64,000 bases of DNA. It comes from Spirometra erinaceieuropaei. Lineage: Eukaryota > Platyhelminthes > Cestoda > Diphyllobothriidea > Diphyllobothriidae. Numbering within the stretch: position 1 is the first letter of the stretch; each line of letters begins with the position of its first letter. The position numbers and the translations under genes were made by a program. Location of the stretch: the NCBI GenBank assembly GCA_902702965.1, contig CACRXP010000744.1, positions 38,493 through 102,492 of the forward strand. The letters run 5' to 3'. This document shows, piece after piece, positions 37,320-49,090 of this stretch. The notes under the pieces are model-generated. The model worked only from the letters and a program-made list of their open reading frames with translations, did no database searches and was not told the origin of the DNA.

Positions 37320-39841
37320 GTATGGGATGGGCAAAGTCATCTAGAATTCGATCAGCATATTGCTTGACCGTGACCTAATATCGACTAAAAATAGATAAGA
37401 AACACCAGCGGCAGAAGAGAGCATTCGGAGGACTCGTTTCAAAATTAAAAATCTTTTTTGAGCAAAGCAGGAAAAACGACAGAAGAGCAATATAGAATAA
37501 GAGGAAGAATACAGGCATTGATGAATCGCCAGATTAAGGGTTGAGGTGTGTGGTAGGAACGTAAACGACAAATGTAATAAAGAAGTGTACGAACTTTAGT
37601 AAATAGGGACACAGTATGAAGGAAAAATGAAAGATTCTATGACAAAGTGACGCCAAGGCACCTGAAAGAGGATGGCGCCTTAGGAGGGATATCAGAAGAT
37701 TCAGAGCTAGGAGAGGGCCACAGTCGGAAAATACACTGGACCGATTTTCGATTGTTCATTAGGAGACCACTTTCCTCCGACTACGCCAGGACAGGGTTAA
37801 GGCCATACTTTAGAGAGTGGAAGTGTGTCCGATTTTTGAGAGGGTGTCCAACAACCACATCATCAGCATACTTAACCAAAAGACAGTCGTAAGGGAATCT
37901 TAGATCGTCGCTGTGGAAGAAGGAAAGGTGAGGGGATAGAAAAGAACCTTGAAGAACTCCGCAGTCATTGGGGAGGACCATAGATTTCCGCATATCGGAT
38001 TAGATAAATTGATTACGTGAAGTAAAATAATCGCTGAATCAAAAGAGGACCCAGCCTGCAGAGTCGCACGCGGATGTTTTGGTAAAGAGAAGAGGACGCG
38101 GAGCGGTATTCAAGGCGGAGGAGTAGTTAAGAAAAGCACTTGCGTAGTCGAGGCTACTCTTATCTAATTTATTAGGGCAGAGTGAACTACAAGAGCAACA
38201 TCATCAAAAGCACAACGTTAGGATTTGTATGCAAATTGTAGAGAATCAGGAAAACAGAATGAAAATAGCTATAATGTCATGGGCAACTCTTTCAGCAAGC
38301 TTTCATAGGGTGGAAAAGCAGGCGATTGAACGGAAAGATCTAGGACCAAAATTAGCAGTTTTTAGGGATGAGAGTGATTCCTACTGCACGCCAGAAGTCA
38401 AGAATCTCCGACTCCACGAAAGAAATGTTAATAAGGTGCGTTAAAATAGGGGCTATCTGAGAACAAGAAGATTTAAGAATAAAAGTCGAGACAACATCCG
38501 GTCCGACAGCTCTGGATCCACGGACTTCTTTAAGGTGTTTCTCTATTGCTGCCACAGACACGGATTGGAAGGCACATGGTAGAAGGGCAATGTCGTTTGA
38601 ATGAAGATGGGAGTCACTGTGACTAAAGATGAAATTTTTGTTTAAGGAGCCTTAATCAGTATCCACATATACCGGTGTGTTACGATGGCCAGTGAGACGC
38701 TTAGGATTCTTCCATATTTCAACAGAGGAAGGGCGAAGAAAAGGGAAGGAAGAAGAGGTAAAAACTGACTAGCAAACAGATTATTTGTCCTGTCAATCTC
38801 CGTTTCTTAAGACGGTAACGTCCTTAAGACTGTCACTTAAGCCTAGCTTGTAAAGCAGTTCTTTTTTTCTTAGGAATTTCAGATAGGGGGAAGAAATTCT
38901 ATCCGATCGTACCATCACATTTTCAAGAGGACAGCAAATACCAAAAATTTGATTTAGAACGCTGTTAGGTTGGAAGAAGATGATTCAACATTCGATTGTT
39001 TAAGGAAAACGGAGATAGTATAAGAGATGCAAGTCTGAAGAAGGAGAATGTTTGGTGCGGACGTGTTGCGAACCTCTACCTTTCTCTCAGACTTGGCTAA
39101 CAGTACACGTTTAAAAGTGGAAGAGATTTTCGGAAGACCCAGTAAAGAAGAATACTCTGAACCTGACAGTGGGGCCCTATTGTTAAAACAAAAACTTGGT
39201 GTGGTTGGTCAGAATGTGATCAAGAGGGACATTAGCGCGAATATTGCAGGAGACAAGATCATCAAACCCTAGAAGTGTAGAGGGACGTAAATTCGCACGG
39301 TTAAAGTCATCGCATAAAAGAATAAGATATTCGCAGGACAATATAACAAGGTTTTGTGAAAGAAAGTCAAAAAACGGGATAGAGCACCTTCCCAGGTAGA
39401 GGGGGAATGTAAATACTAACAAATATAATGCCTTTAAAAGTACTCAACAAACGGGACTTACATAGAACAGCAATGACGTCTATCAAATCAGCAGAGTAAG
39501 AAAATAAGGACTTACAGTCTTGACATCAAATTTGCTTTCAAAAAATACTAATGCCTCAATCTCTGCCACGAGATAAAGATTTTCTATCCGTTTGAAAGCA
39601 GCAGTTATGAATCAGTGTCACCTTTTAACCACGTCTCTTGAAGGCAAGCCACTTCAGTTCTACTTTGTCCTTTTTTCGACAAACGTAGCTCCAAATCGCG
39701 GGCTTTGTTGAAGATAAAACAAGAATTTGTCGACAAGGAGCCTGGAATTGGCAATTTTTTCCTTGGCTGACGCATGAATGCGATTTGCCAGTCAAACCGG
39801 TGTTTTTTCTTATGCATAGGCCTTTTTGACACAAATTTCAT
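37320..39841 (-). mobile_element. Decayed CR1/Jockey-group LINE
   Basis: Read on the minus strand from 39841 downward. First comes the start of an endonuclease domain (RSRTEVACLQETWLKGDTDS, at 39605-39665). Then a CDDFNRANLRPS block (39183-39422) corresponds to the EEP 'GDFN' motif. The RT N-terminal segment follows at 38352-38561: AVGPDVVSTFILK and LTHLINISFVESEILDFW. Next are LDYASAFLNYSSALNT, matching RT motif A, and GVLQGSFLSPHLSF at 37880-37960, matching motif B. LVKYADDVVVGHPL carries the YADD catalytic motif C. The post-RT region ends with a stretch like FLILKRVLRMLSSAAGVSYL near 37400-37460. Several stops and frameshifts make it a pseudogene. Domain order and the YADD box support a CR1-like LINE. 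Confidence 0.85.
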
Positions 39842-40439
39842 AAAGTTAACGCCGAACTATCAAAAATATGACATGTTTGCCGAAAAGTACAGCAGTTTGC
39901 ATCATGGACAGTCGTTAGTGAAATTGCCGATTTAATTTTCGTCAAAAGGCTGCTAGCGGACTATAGAGACGACCTCATAATTTTAGTTCTGAAAAACGAG
40001 TTCCATATACCGAAGGCAACTAGGCAGATTAATGTACAATTTCTAAAAATCCACACGTGAAATGGAGAGCTGCAAAATGGCGGCTCAAATTCAAAAGCCC
40101 GCGCGTGTATGACCTATTAAAGTAAATGCGAGCGACTTGACTCTTCAGACGGTCCCCGAGTTCCCCATAAACCTGAAAATATTCTGACGCAATAGTTTGG
40201 CTATTTTTACACGTTAGATTTGTTACCGTTTGGTATCCTTTCTAATCTGGAACTCCGTTAAACTCGTGTCCGGAATTTTGGTTGATCCTTGCGATCATTG
40301 TATGCTGACCTGAGTTTCTGTCTACGACCGTTGATTCGGCCTGGATGGATGTTCGCGTGTATTCAGATGGCACTGATAGATTTTATTCCAATCGTTTATA
40401 TATCATGTCGTTTCTAGCCTGACAAGGCTATACCAACTC

Positions 40440-40735
40440 CTTCTTAATGTGGCCTCCATGGCATCCACACATTTGTCATCGAAGCCATTCTCCCCCTTTT
40501 GTGTGAAAACTTGGTTTGTTGTCCGGGAGATCAGGTCGTGTGTGGCACGCTCAGAGTGGACCTTAGACACTGTCATTCACTACACCCAATCCCCCCATCA
40601 CTTGAGCAGCCGGCTAAAAAAGGGGAGGGGGAGAGTGAGATCGAATCTCAGCACATACTCCTCAGAATATCGGCGAAACACGCGTGTATGGGCTTTAGGC
40701 TGGTACCCGTGCTGTCAGTATGGTATCACCTTAAC
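40440..40735 (+). repeat. Dispersed repeat W, longest copy
   Basis: Its 5' part (AATGTGGCCTCCATGGCAT through GTGTGTGGCACGC) is shared with the V copy that follows. Its 3' part (GGCGAAACACGCGTGTATGG through GTGCTGTCAGTATGGTA) recurs at 14405 and 52655. Confidence 0.65.
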
Positions 40736-40859
40736 CTAAAATACTCCTCATCATAAACAGTTTGACGTCCTTTTAAACAGCCGCGATGCGTCAAAATTCG
40801 TGAATTGGAAGACTGTCAACTGGAGGGATAACTAGGAGAGTCAGGCTGCAAGGCCTCTT

Positions 40860-41178
40860 TTTAATGTGACCTGCATGGCATTGCCATTCGGGTGGCATGC
40901 GAGGCGCCCCTTCCTTGTTTTTATGAAATCCTGCGCTGTGTGTGGCGCGCGTAGTCGGTTTGTTTGGTTCTGTCGGCCACTGCATCCGCTCCCGTCTGTA
41001 ATCTTCTTGAATCTGCCTTGCCACCGGGCTCATATGAGTAGGAGAGAAGAGAATGCAGTAGATGAAACACAAATTGACTATCCTGGTAAACGGATTTGCA
41101 CGCAAGTCACCGCCCCTGCGCCCGCCCTGCAGTGGGACAAACGGTGTGCATCGTTGGTTAGGTCGGTCGAACTGCCAG
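40860..41178 (+). repeat. Dispersed repeat V, copy 4, with a W-like head
   Basis: It starts TTTAATGTGACCTGCATGGC, like W. It then continues as V: TTGCCACCGGGCTCATATGA, GCACGCAAGTCACC and CGGTCGAACTGCCA. Confidence 0.65.
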
Positions 41179-43375
41179 TTAACCCGAGAATTATTGTCCG
41201 ACTACTTTTTCCCAGGTTTGTTGATAAACGTTTTGGCAAATGTATGAATACTGCAAGAGAATTTAACTTCTGAGGACCCAACTTGACTTAAAAACTCTCT
41301 CAAATTTTGGGGTAGGAATTCGTGCCTGATGCCCTGCTCCGACATCGAGTCCTAAATTGTTAGGCACTCTCTTGCACAGAAGCTGACATCAACATTAGCG
41401 GATTCATTTTGCCGCCCCATGGGGCGTTTCTGTATTACTTTTTACTCTTATTTTTTACTGTCTTACATAAATCCACGAACACTCCAAAATGTCCTCGGAT
41501 AATTGGTCCCCTTAAATATCCTATTTAGACTAATGTTAATTTCAAATTCTCGAGAGGCGGGAGGGCTGAAAGAATTTCCTTCTTGTTTATGGGGATTAGC
41601 TCGGCGTGGCCTGTCGTCGGAACAGTAATGGCATACCTGGAACCTGACTGATTCGCTCCCCACCGCCGCACTTTCGAATGCTACCGCGACGTGACTTGCT
41701 GCGGTTTTATCTCGGGAATGGCAGCAAAAAGTCTTCCGGAACTGCCTACTTTAGGCCAGTTTGCTCCATCCGCAAACAAATTCTTCAGTATTTTGAATTG
41801 CCTTCCGGAATATCTGATGGCGATCAGATATATTGGCAAACAGTGCTGACATTTTCTAAAATGTCAATATTCATCTCTTCATTGAAAACAACTGCACCTC
41901 AGCAATATGTCTTCTTGTCAGCAACAGGATGTATTCAAGCATCCTAGTGGGCCCATGTAGCGGTCGGTTCTGTCTCATACAAAACGCAAATTTGTCAAAA
42001 ATGGGCCTTGAATGGGCGGAAAAACTGCATCAATTCAGTCAGCTGGTATGGTAGGTTTTCGTAATTAGAGCTGACCATTTAATTCAGTTTAAATTATGGG
42101 TCTTGCATTATCGCTAAAGATTTTCGTTCCTGGGAAATATGCGATACTTTTAATAACGAAAACTCTAGGGTCGTAAAATAACCACGAAACATCGAAGCAC
42201 AGTTGTTATTTTTGCACTCTGCTTTCCAATGGTGAGTGCCGCTTATTCGTTCGTTGTAACTATCTGAAATGATTTCTGATGAGTATCATGCAGATGGCCT
42301 CCTTACTTCGATTACACTTCTCTTGAAATTGGTTACTTTTCCTTTTAAGACAAAGCTGGGAATCCTAAGCATTTAAAACCTCTGTGGCGTTGGGGCAGGC
42401 TGTTGTCCTACGTCACTGTCTAGATTAATTTGTTAATATTGAATTCGTTAGAAATTTCGTTGACCCAAGCACATTTAAACATCAGGCGTGGCATTAATGT
42501 GCAGATTGGCTCAAAGTTCGTCCCCTGTGTGTAGAAATATGCTTTGACAGTTCGACCGTCGATTCCGACGATGTCCACTATATATCGCACCGCAGGGTGC
42601 GTCCGGGCACGTGACCTGCGCGTAAATTAGTGGCAGACTTTCGCCGCATCTACTGCCCCCTCTCGTTCACTCCCATCTGTGTTCGGTGCTACGACGGAGT
42701 AAAGGAAACCGGAAACGGGTAAAGGTGCAGGTTCCTGACGTGGCACACGTAGGTTGCAAGTTGTATGTCTGGATACTACTAACGATCCGCAACTTAGGCT
42801 CCACAACTAATTAATCGACTATTTTTTTTCTACCTGTTGTGACATTCAAACATCCTGACTGTCGATCTCCCGTAATTGTGCAGCTAAACTATTTTCAGTT
42901 CTCGACACTTTTGGATTTGGGACGGAGGTATCGTCAATCCGCAAATGAAAATAAGTTAAAAGTGGTCATCTTAATCCACCTGGCCTTGTGAATAAACCTC
43001 TTCAAACTAATCGGAGACGAACCATTTTAGACTAGTTTACCAATTCGTTGACTTCTTCGCGACAAGTAAGCTAGGAGAAGTATGTTCTGCTGTGTCATTC
43101 GAACGCAACATATGCAAAGGCTATTTGTTTGCGCTAGTTTTTTCCTTATTACATAGTCGAGGCTTGCTTTTGTGCACTGCACTTTATCAGCGATGTCCTA
43201 TGACCTCTGAGCTTATCCGAAGCATTTTCTTGCGCTGTCTCGACAGCAACATTGAAACAAAATATTAAAGGCATTTAAGAAGTTACTGGAGTACGAAGGG
43301 CAAGAGATTCGACAAGATGTAAAATCCCTATGCTACAGACAGTCTTACCATAAATTATGGGGGGAAGGGGATAGG
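41179..43375. other. Nothing recognised apart from V copy 5
   Basis: A frame at 41678-41947 has a possible acceptor (CTTTAGGCCAG) inside it but no good donor. Confidence 0.4.
42545..42755 (-). repeat. Dispersed repeat V, copy 5
   Basis: Reverse orientation: TGACAGTTCGACCGTCGATT and CGACGATGTCCAC at the start, GGGCACGTGACCTGCGCGTA in the middle, GGTGCAGGTTCC at the end. Confidence 0.62.
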
Positions 43376-43490
43376 ATCAGTGTTAGTGTTAGGGTTAGTG
43401 GCACGGTTGATGTTAGGAGCGTTTGGACAAGAATCGTGATTGAGGGTTAAGATTAGGTTTTTGATGGTTAATATTAAGATTGAAGTTAGG
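43376..43490 (+). repeat. Degenerate telomere-like tract (TTAGGG-type)
   Basis: Runs of GTTAGTGTTAGGGTTAGTGG, then TTGAGGGTTAAGATTAGG and related units. It is followed at about 43520-43535 by GTGTAAGGCCACCT, a flank also seen (GCTTGTGGCCACCTGC) beside the tract at 61436. The unit is about 6 bp but irregular. Confidence 0.7.
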
Positions 43491-43618
43491 ACGCAGGAAT
43501 AAGAACCCCCTGAAATTCGGTGTAAGGCCACCTATAGTACTGGACTTCTATATCCCGTGTCCAGTCGGGCAGGATTTTCCTATAGAACCTGCATATGCAG
43601 AGATGTGCGTAGTTTGAC

Positions 43619-44110
43619 TGTGCACACCGTCCGATTACGACAAAAAAATACATTCAAACAGCAGATGACCGCCGTGTACTGTTCTCCACCACTCCCATCC
43701 TATACGGAGAGGACAAGGACAAACTACCAGCTCAGACCGCCTCTCTGTGTATATACTCCTTCACCTGCTCCTGTGGGGCAGAATATATTGGTCGCTTGAA
43801 CCGGCGTTTATCCAAAATAATAAAAGAACATCTTCCGGTATGGCTAGGAAAGAATCAAAAACAGAACATCAACAGCTCCATCCTCGCGCACATGGTAGAC
43901 ACAGACCACCGCGTAGACGGCAGAGAGGCCTTCAGAGTGATTTACAAGGTCCCATCAAGCTATACACAACTTCTTGGGCAGTACTTGTTGGCTACGGCAG
44001 AGGCGACTGCAATCAGGCCACACGGACCGGTCCTATGCGCACAGAAGAACTTCATTCAGGTCCCACAGTTGCCATGGCTGAAAGCCGCCAAGCCAGCCAC
44101 CCGCATGTAA
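43619..44110 (+). pseudogene. Penelope-like element, C-terminal GIY-YIG endonuclease fragment
   Basis: One frame stays open for about 163 codons to the TAA at 44108, after a stop at 43610. A linker (TTPILYGEDKDKLPAQTASL) leads into CIYSFTCSCGAEYIGRLNRR, with the 'YIG' box and the following conserved Arg, then LSKIIKEHLPVWL and ILAHMVDTDHRVD. That is the typical arrangement of the GIY-YIG nuclease of Penelope-like elements, including the Cys pair before YIG and the 'AH..DT.H' block. The usual GIY tyrosine motif appears as CIY. The reverse transcriptase that should precede it is absent, so this is a 5'-truncated copy. In intact elements the nuclease nicks target DNA to prime reverse transcription. 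Confidence 0.87.
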
Positions 44111-45172
44111 TTACCCCTTCGCTTGGACCCACCTTCCCCCTGGAGCTGACTGCAATTGTGGTGTTTCATTCGTCCTCTCCCCCCTAAACCCGAGCTAAAG
44201 CTTAATTATCTACTTGCCCGTATCTTTTAATTTGTTACTTTAATAGCCATATAAATGTACAGGCCTGAGGATAATTTAGCAAGAGCAGACGTATGCTCGT
44301 CAACTTGACTTTTGAAAAAATACATTTTTAACGTTTACTCGGGATTTGTTAGTAGCATGTTTCTTTATTGAAAGATGCGGACGCAGTTAGGGGCGGATGC
44401 GCAAATCAAACCCCCTGAAGCTGTCTGAGCAAAATGGTGGAATTCATATAGTAATTTTTTACAAGCGATAGGTGAAATTGTTTCAACGAGACAACGGCCT
44501 TTATCTTCCTCCGAAACTTAAAATCCTGTAATTGGTGGACGATGCTTCATTTCATGATCAACCATGTCGCAGTGAGTGTGCGTCAAACTAAGGTGTTTTG
44601 CATTCAGTTGTGGCCGAAATGGTGTGGACAGTGAGTAAGTTGCATCGTAATATGTTGGCCCGAAATATTTGCTATTAGCAAAGTGCTAAGGTACTCGGAA
44701 TGGATAGCATTGCGGCCTCGGATCTTGAAAGTAGCCCATATTCTGTGTAAAACATACTGTTCTGCCAAAGTCTGCTTCATTACCGTACATGAATCGGGAC
44801 GCGTATAGCGAGTAGTTGACGGATAAGACATGCCCCTTCAGCTATGATACTAGACTCCCAAACTTTCTTCCTTTTCAATGGAAGTGAACATTCTGAATTA
44901 GCAAGTGGATATTGGCCTAAAACATTCTCTATTATTTGGTAGAATTAAATTCAGTAGCTCGAGTTTGCGTTTTACTTGAGGAAATACCCTATAATAATGC
45001 TAGTCCAGATAGTGTTTTCAGACAAAAAAATTTCACTTAGATACATCTTTAGGTGCGAAATGCTTAATTGTTGGACAGCGGAATAATTGTTTGCTCATTT
45101 TTATTCTCGTGAAGTGACCCTAAGGAGGTGTGGCCGACCGCCATCACTGCAACCGCCACATACAGTAGGTTG
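44111..45172. other. Presumed 3' flank of the Penelope fragment, then unknown
   Basis: Near 44263-44310 CCTGAGGATAATTTAGCAAG is followed by a GAGCA/TGCTC hairpin, which may be the 3' end of the Penelope-like element. No gene was seen. Confidence 0.35.
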
Positions 45173-46155
45173 GTTAACTCATGAAATGTCAACCGAAATT
45201 CCGAAAAGCGTTTTCGTTTCAAAAAGATTAATTAAGTAGTGTTGTGAAACTAATCAGCCAGCAGCATAAGTCTATAATATTTCCGTTAGGACAGGATGCC
45301 GGCTTTCGAATGAACTTCCTTCCGGCTGCATGCAAAAACTACACACTGTAAATAACGACTACTAAAGTAGCGTGAATTTTTCTGATTAATTTTCGATGTC
45401 CCTAAATGTCCGATTATATTTCATGGAAAACATGAAAAAAGTAGTTATTCTTTTTGCTCATTCGGTAGACAATTACGTCTTCTTCCAATCTTATACTCGA
45501 GAGAGGGGCATAATTATATTTTCAAAAACTTTTCCAATTCCCGAATAATTTTGAACCCGTTCTACCGTCAGACTTGGATTCAAAGTTTCCAGATTACACG
45601 CCGTATACTTTCCGCGTACGGAAAACCATACATTTCACTACGGTAGTAAAGGGGGACCACACAGGTTTCATCAAATTTAGCAGAAAATTTGATCCATATT
45701 GTTAACTTTACAAGCCACATTGGTAAATGCAGAGATATGACGATTTGTGAACGGCCATTTCACGGTAGTTAAAAGTCCCACAATTAGAAACTTTTTAAAA
45801 ACCGAACTCTACCCTTCCCTCGAGTATAGGATTGGAAGAAGACGTAATTGTCTACCGAATGAGCAAAAGAATGAATATTGTTATGCATGTTGTCCATGAA
45901 ATATAGTTGGATTTAGGGACATCGAAAATCAATGAGAAAAATTCATGCTAATTTAGTAGTTGTTATTTATAGTGTGTAGTTTTTGCATGCAGCCGGAAGG
46001 AAGTTCATTCGAAAGCCGACATCCTGTTCTAACAGAAAGATTATAGAATTATGCTGTAGGCTGATTAGTTTTGCAACCCTACTTGATTAATTTTTTCGAA
46101 ACGAAAACGCATTTCGGAATTTTGGTTGATATTTCATGAGTTAGCCCACCTACTG
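45173..46155 (+). mobile_element. Foldback element copy F, subfamily 1 (well-preserved reference copy)
   Basis: A 983-bp copy flanked by TA on both sides. Left terminus CAGTAGGTTGGTTAACTCATG; right terminus CATGAGTTAGCCCACCTACTG. The arms run about 45173-45539 and 45782-46155, and the loop 45540-45781 begins CCCGAATAATTTTGAACCC. The two arms share many copy-specific bases, such as ACTACACACT and GACAATTACGTC. Confidence 0.95.
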
Positions 46156-46377
46156 TAATTTTATTTGAGGTGCAAACAACTCAAGGTCACTCCGTTTCCT
46201 CACAAAGGCTTCTGCTGCAAAGCCACTTCAACTTTACCCCGAGACGCTGGCCCACAGCCGCCCAACAGACTTCAGCTAGAACAGTGTGCGCCCAGACGGT
46301 TACAGCTGTCCACTCCCCACTTAAGTACACCACCCCTTGACTACTGCGACACAGACAACTAGGTAAACCGCACGTCA

Positions 46378-46880
46378 GGTAGTGCTGTGGAGAGTAAGTG
46401 CCCTGAGCGCTACCGTTATCATTAGGCCAAATCCCAGTGTTGTAGGGGGAAGACAAAAGGAACCAGAATGAGGGATTTATTGTGCACAGAACCCTGGTGT
46501 TGTCCTCTTAGGCGGCAGTGGCCACTGTCGAAGTCAGAGTTGATGTTGACTGCGTCCAGTCAGGCCTGAGAGTCACTTGGACAGTGGTGGCAGCCACTTT
46601 TGTAGGCTCGTGAACCAAGCTCAAGGGGTGTCCAATCGGTGTGCCCGCTGCATTTGCCGAGGGGTGGTGTCCCAATGGCTTGTTTCGCTGGTTGCAGGGG
46701 GTGGCGCGTTCAAATGACCGCATAGGCAGCTGCGGCTTTGTGGCGCAGATATGCCCGAGCTGTCGATTGTGTAACATCAGGTCAGCGCGTCTGGAACGGC
46801 TCACTGCAAAGGGTGGATGACCTTGAGGCAGCGAGGTCTTGGACGATGGCGACAGACCGGTCATAATGGCTGCCCGCTAC
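46378..46880 (-). repeat. Dispersed repeat K, copy 2
   Basis: The partner of 8145-8630, diverged by substitutions and small indels. The minus strand is open for 118 codons at 46508-46864, but that frame is broken in the other copy. The AATAAA on the minus strand at 46476-46481 is conserved. Confidence 0.75.
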
Positions 46881-47156
46881 AGTGCAAGTCAATCCCTCAT
46901 GGCACTAGCAGCCCTGACCTAGCACATGTGAACGCAGGTGACACCACAGTCTTAGGCCAGGCACGTCCTATCCTCGCCTGCGGCCACTGCTGTCTAGAAT
47001 GACAGCTCGACTCATTGTTGCCGTGGTGGCCGTTCTGATGGTTGACTCACGTACGCGCCATAAAAGCACATTGCTATAACTTCTCAGTTTGGAATCCTTT
47101 ACCACGAGACATTGTGCGTGAGGGGTCCTGGTCGGCACTGCAAGTTTCCCGACTTA

Positions 47157-48148
47157 CAGTGCGTGACCGATCTCATGAAATGTTGGCCAAAATTCTGGAA
47201 TGCGTTTCCGATTAGGGAGGCTTACTTAAGTGGGGTTGTTATACTGATTATCATGCAGCATAATCCTATAACATTTCGGACTCGCCAGGATGTCGGATTT
47301 TGAATACACTTATTTTTGAACTCCTGCAGAAACCACACTCGGTAAAAAAGGATTACTTAAGCAGCATGCATTTTTCCTATTGATTTTCGATGGTCTTATT
47401 GATTCAAACATATTTTCTAGACAATATGCACAAAAATATGTTTTCTTTTGCTCATGTTGTAGGAAAGAACATTGTCTTCATATTTTGTGTTCAAAGAAAT
47501 TGTATATTTTGGTTTTAAAAAGGTTCCCAATTCCCGAATAATTTCCAGCCTGATCTGCCATTGCATCAGCGTTTAGCAATTTCAGTCCACAAGGTGCATG
47601 CTTTCCGCGTAAGGAAAATCGTATATTCCTCTATGTCTTTAAGAGGATACCAGATGGAGTTCAAGAAATTTTGCATTGGATCCGGACTGTGTTGTACATC
47701 TCATGAGAAGCATTAGTAAACGGACATGTGTGGTCTTGCATGCATGGACATCGCACGGTCTTAAAAATCTCATAATTAGAAACTTTTGCAGAACCGAAAG
47801 AGACACATTCTTCGAGCGTAACATATGGAGACAATGTGCTTTCCTATCAAATGTACAAAAGAAAGCATATTTTTTGGCATGTTCTCTATAAAAGATTTTT
47901 GAATCAATAAGACCATCGAAAATCAATAGGGAAAGTGCAAGCTGCTTAAGTAATCATTTTTTACCGAGCTTGGGTTCTGCAGGAAATCAAAATAAGTGTA
48001 TTCAAAAGCCGAAATCCTGGCGAGTCCGAAATGTTATAGGGTTATACTGCATGATAATCAGTATAACAACCCCACTTAATTAATCCTCCCTAATCGGAAA
48101 CGCATTCCAGAATTTTGGCCAACCTTTCATGAGATCGGTCACGCACTG
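47157..48148 (+). mobile_element. Foldback element copy G, subfamily 2 (well-preserved reference copy)
   Basis: A 992-bp copy flanked by TA on both sides. Left terminus CAGTGCGTGACCGATCTCATG; right terminus CATGAGATCGGTCACGCACTG. Both arms carry GATTAGGGAGG and TGTTATACTGATTATCATG, absent from copy I. The loop is in the plus orientation. It is only about 1 kb downstream of copy F. Confidence 0.95.
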
Positions 48149-48368
48149 TAAATGATGGGCCACGTCAAGTGTGGAATTTCATACGAGAATGAACTCTAAC
48201 TTCTTTACGATTACTGCAATCAGCACTGCCGAGATGCAGCAGCTGATGGCCTCCGTAAAGTCTGTGGCCTACACAGGACCCGTGCTCTGCGATATTTTTT
48301 TCTGCCAAAACTTCGCTGTGGCCGGGGGGGAAATATAACTGTCTTGTCGATTAGTTCTCGTCGAGCTA

Positions 48369-48613
48369 GTGACAGTTGGGCCGTCGTGCCGACGATGTCC
48401 ACCGTGTGCTCCACAGCAAGGCGGGGCAGGCACGGTGACTTGTGCATGAATTAGTTTATAGTGAGAGTGGGCTTGCGCAGCATATATCGCACTCTCCCCT
48501 CCTCTCAACCTGGGCCCGGTATCAAGACGGAGTCAAGAAGACCGGAGGCAGAAGAGGACGCACGTGACTGGTACGGCCGGACCCGCACCTAGACCGACTA
48601 CCACACCCTCCGG
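48369..48613 (-). repeat. Dispersed repeat V, copy 6
   Basis: Reverse orientation: GTGACAGTTGGGCCGTCGTG, GACGATGTCCACCGTGTGCT, GGTATCAAGACGGAGTCAAG and CCGCACCTAGACC. Confidence 0.66.
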
Positions 48614-48984
48614 TCCACAAAAAAACAGTTAAGCAGGATTTTTATCAAGAACAACACAACTTAAGGCTCTGACGCAGGGTGCCTCACTTACTCCACTGTG
48701 GTCCGAAAGTGCAGGTGATGGAGTTTCGCGATTAATGATGAACACCTCGATCAAAATTCCATCGACGCACTTGAGCTTGTAGCAGCAACTGATAACTTTC
48801 GAAACTTAACGTAAACTGAACGGCGTCTTCAACGCTGCTAGAACAGGAGCCTCGGAAATAATGTCGTTTTTACAGACCTTCCATGCACAGTCAACGTTCC
48901 ATTCTTGCAGAACTTTTGTGACGTGCATATTGTAAAATACAAACAGTATTATATGAGGAACAAACTCACTTTTCGGTCCTTCTG

Positions 48985-49090
48985 AAGGTACGATCTTATC
49001 TCGTAGCCGTACCTGTTAGAGGTTGGGGGTAAGGGGTTAGGTTGGGGCCTTTTTACTGCAGGTACGGCTATGAAATAAGATCCGAACCTT
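48985..49090. repeat. Inverted repeat with a guanine-run loop
   Basis: Arms of about 31 bp (left TCTTATCTCGTAGCCGTACC with flanks, right GGTACGGCTATGAAATAAGA with flanks) face each other. The 43-base loop at 49016-49058 holds GGGGG, GGGG, GG and GGGG separated by TAA, TTA and TT. The loop looks like telomere-type repeat with G-quadruplex potential on the + strand. The arms match at all but a few positions. Confidence 0.8.

Noticed and set aside
43376..43490. True telomere or chromosome end
   Set aside because: Units are irregular and the tract is flanked on both sides by ordinary sequence, so it is internal.
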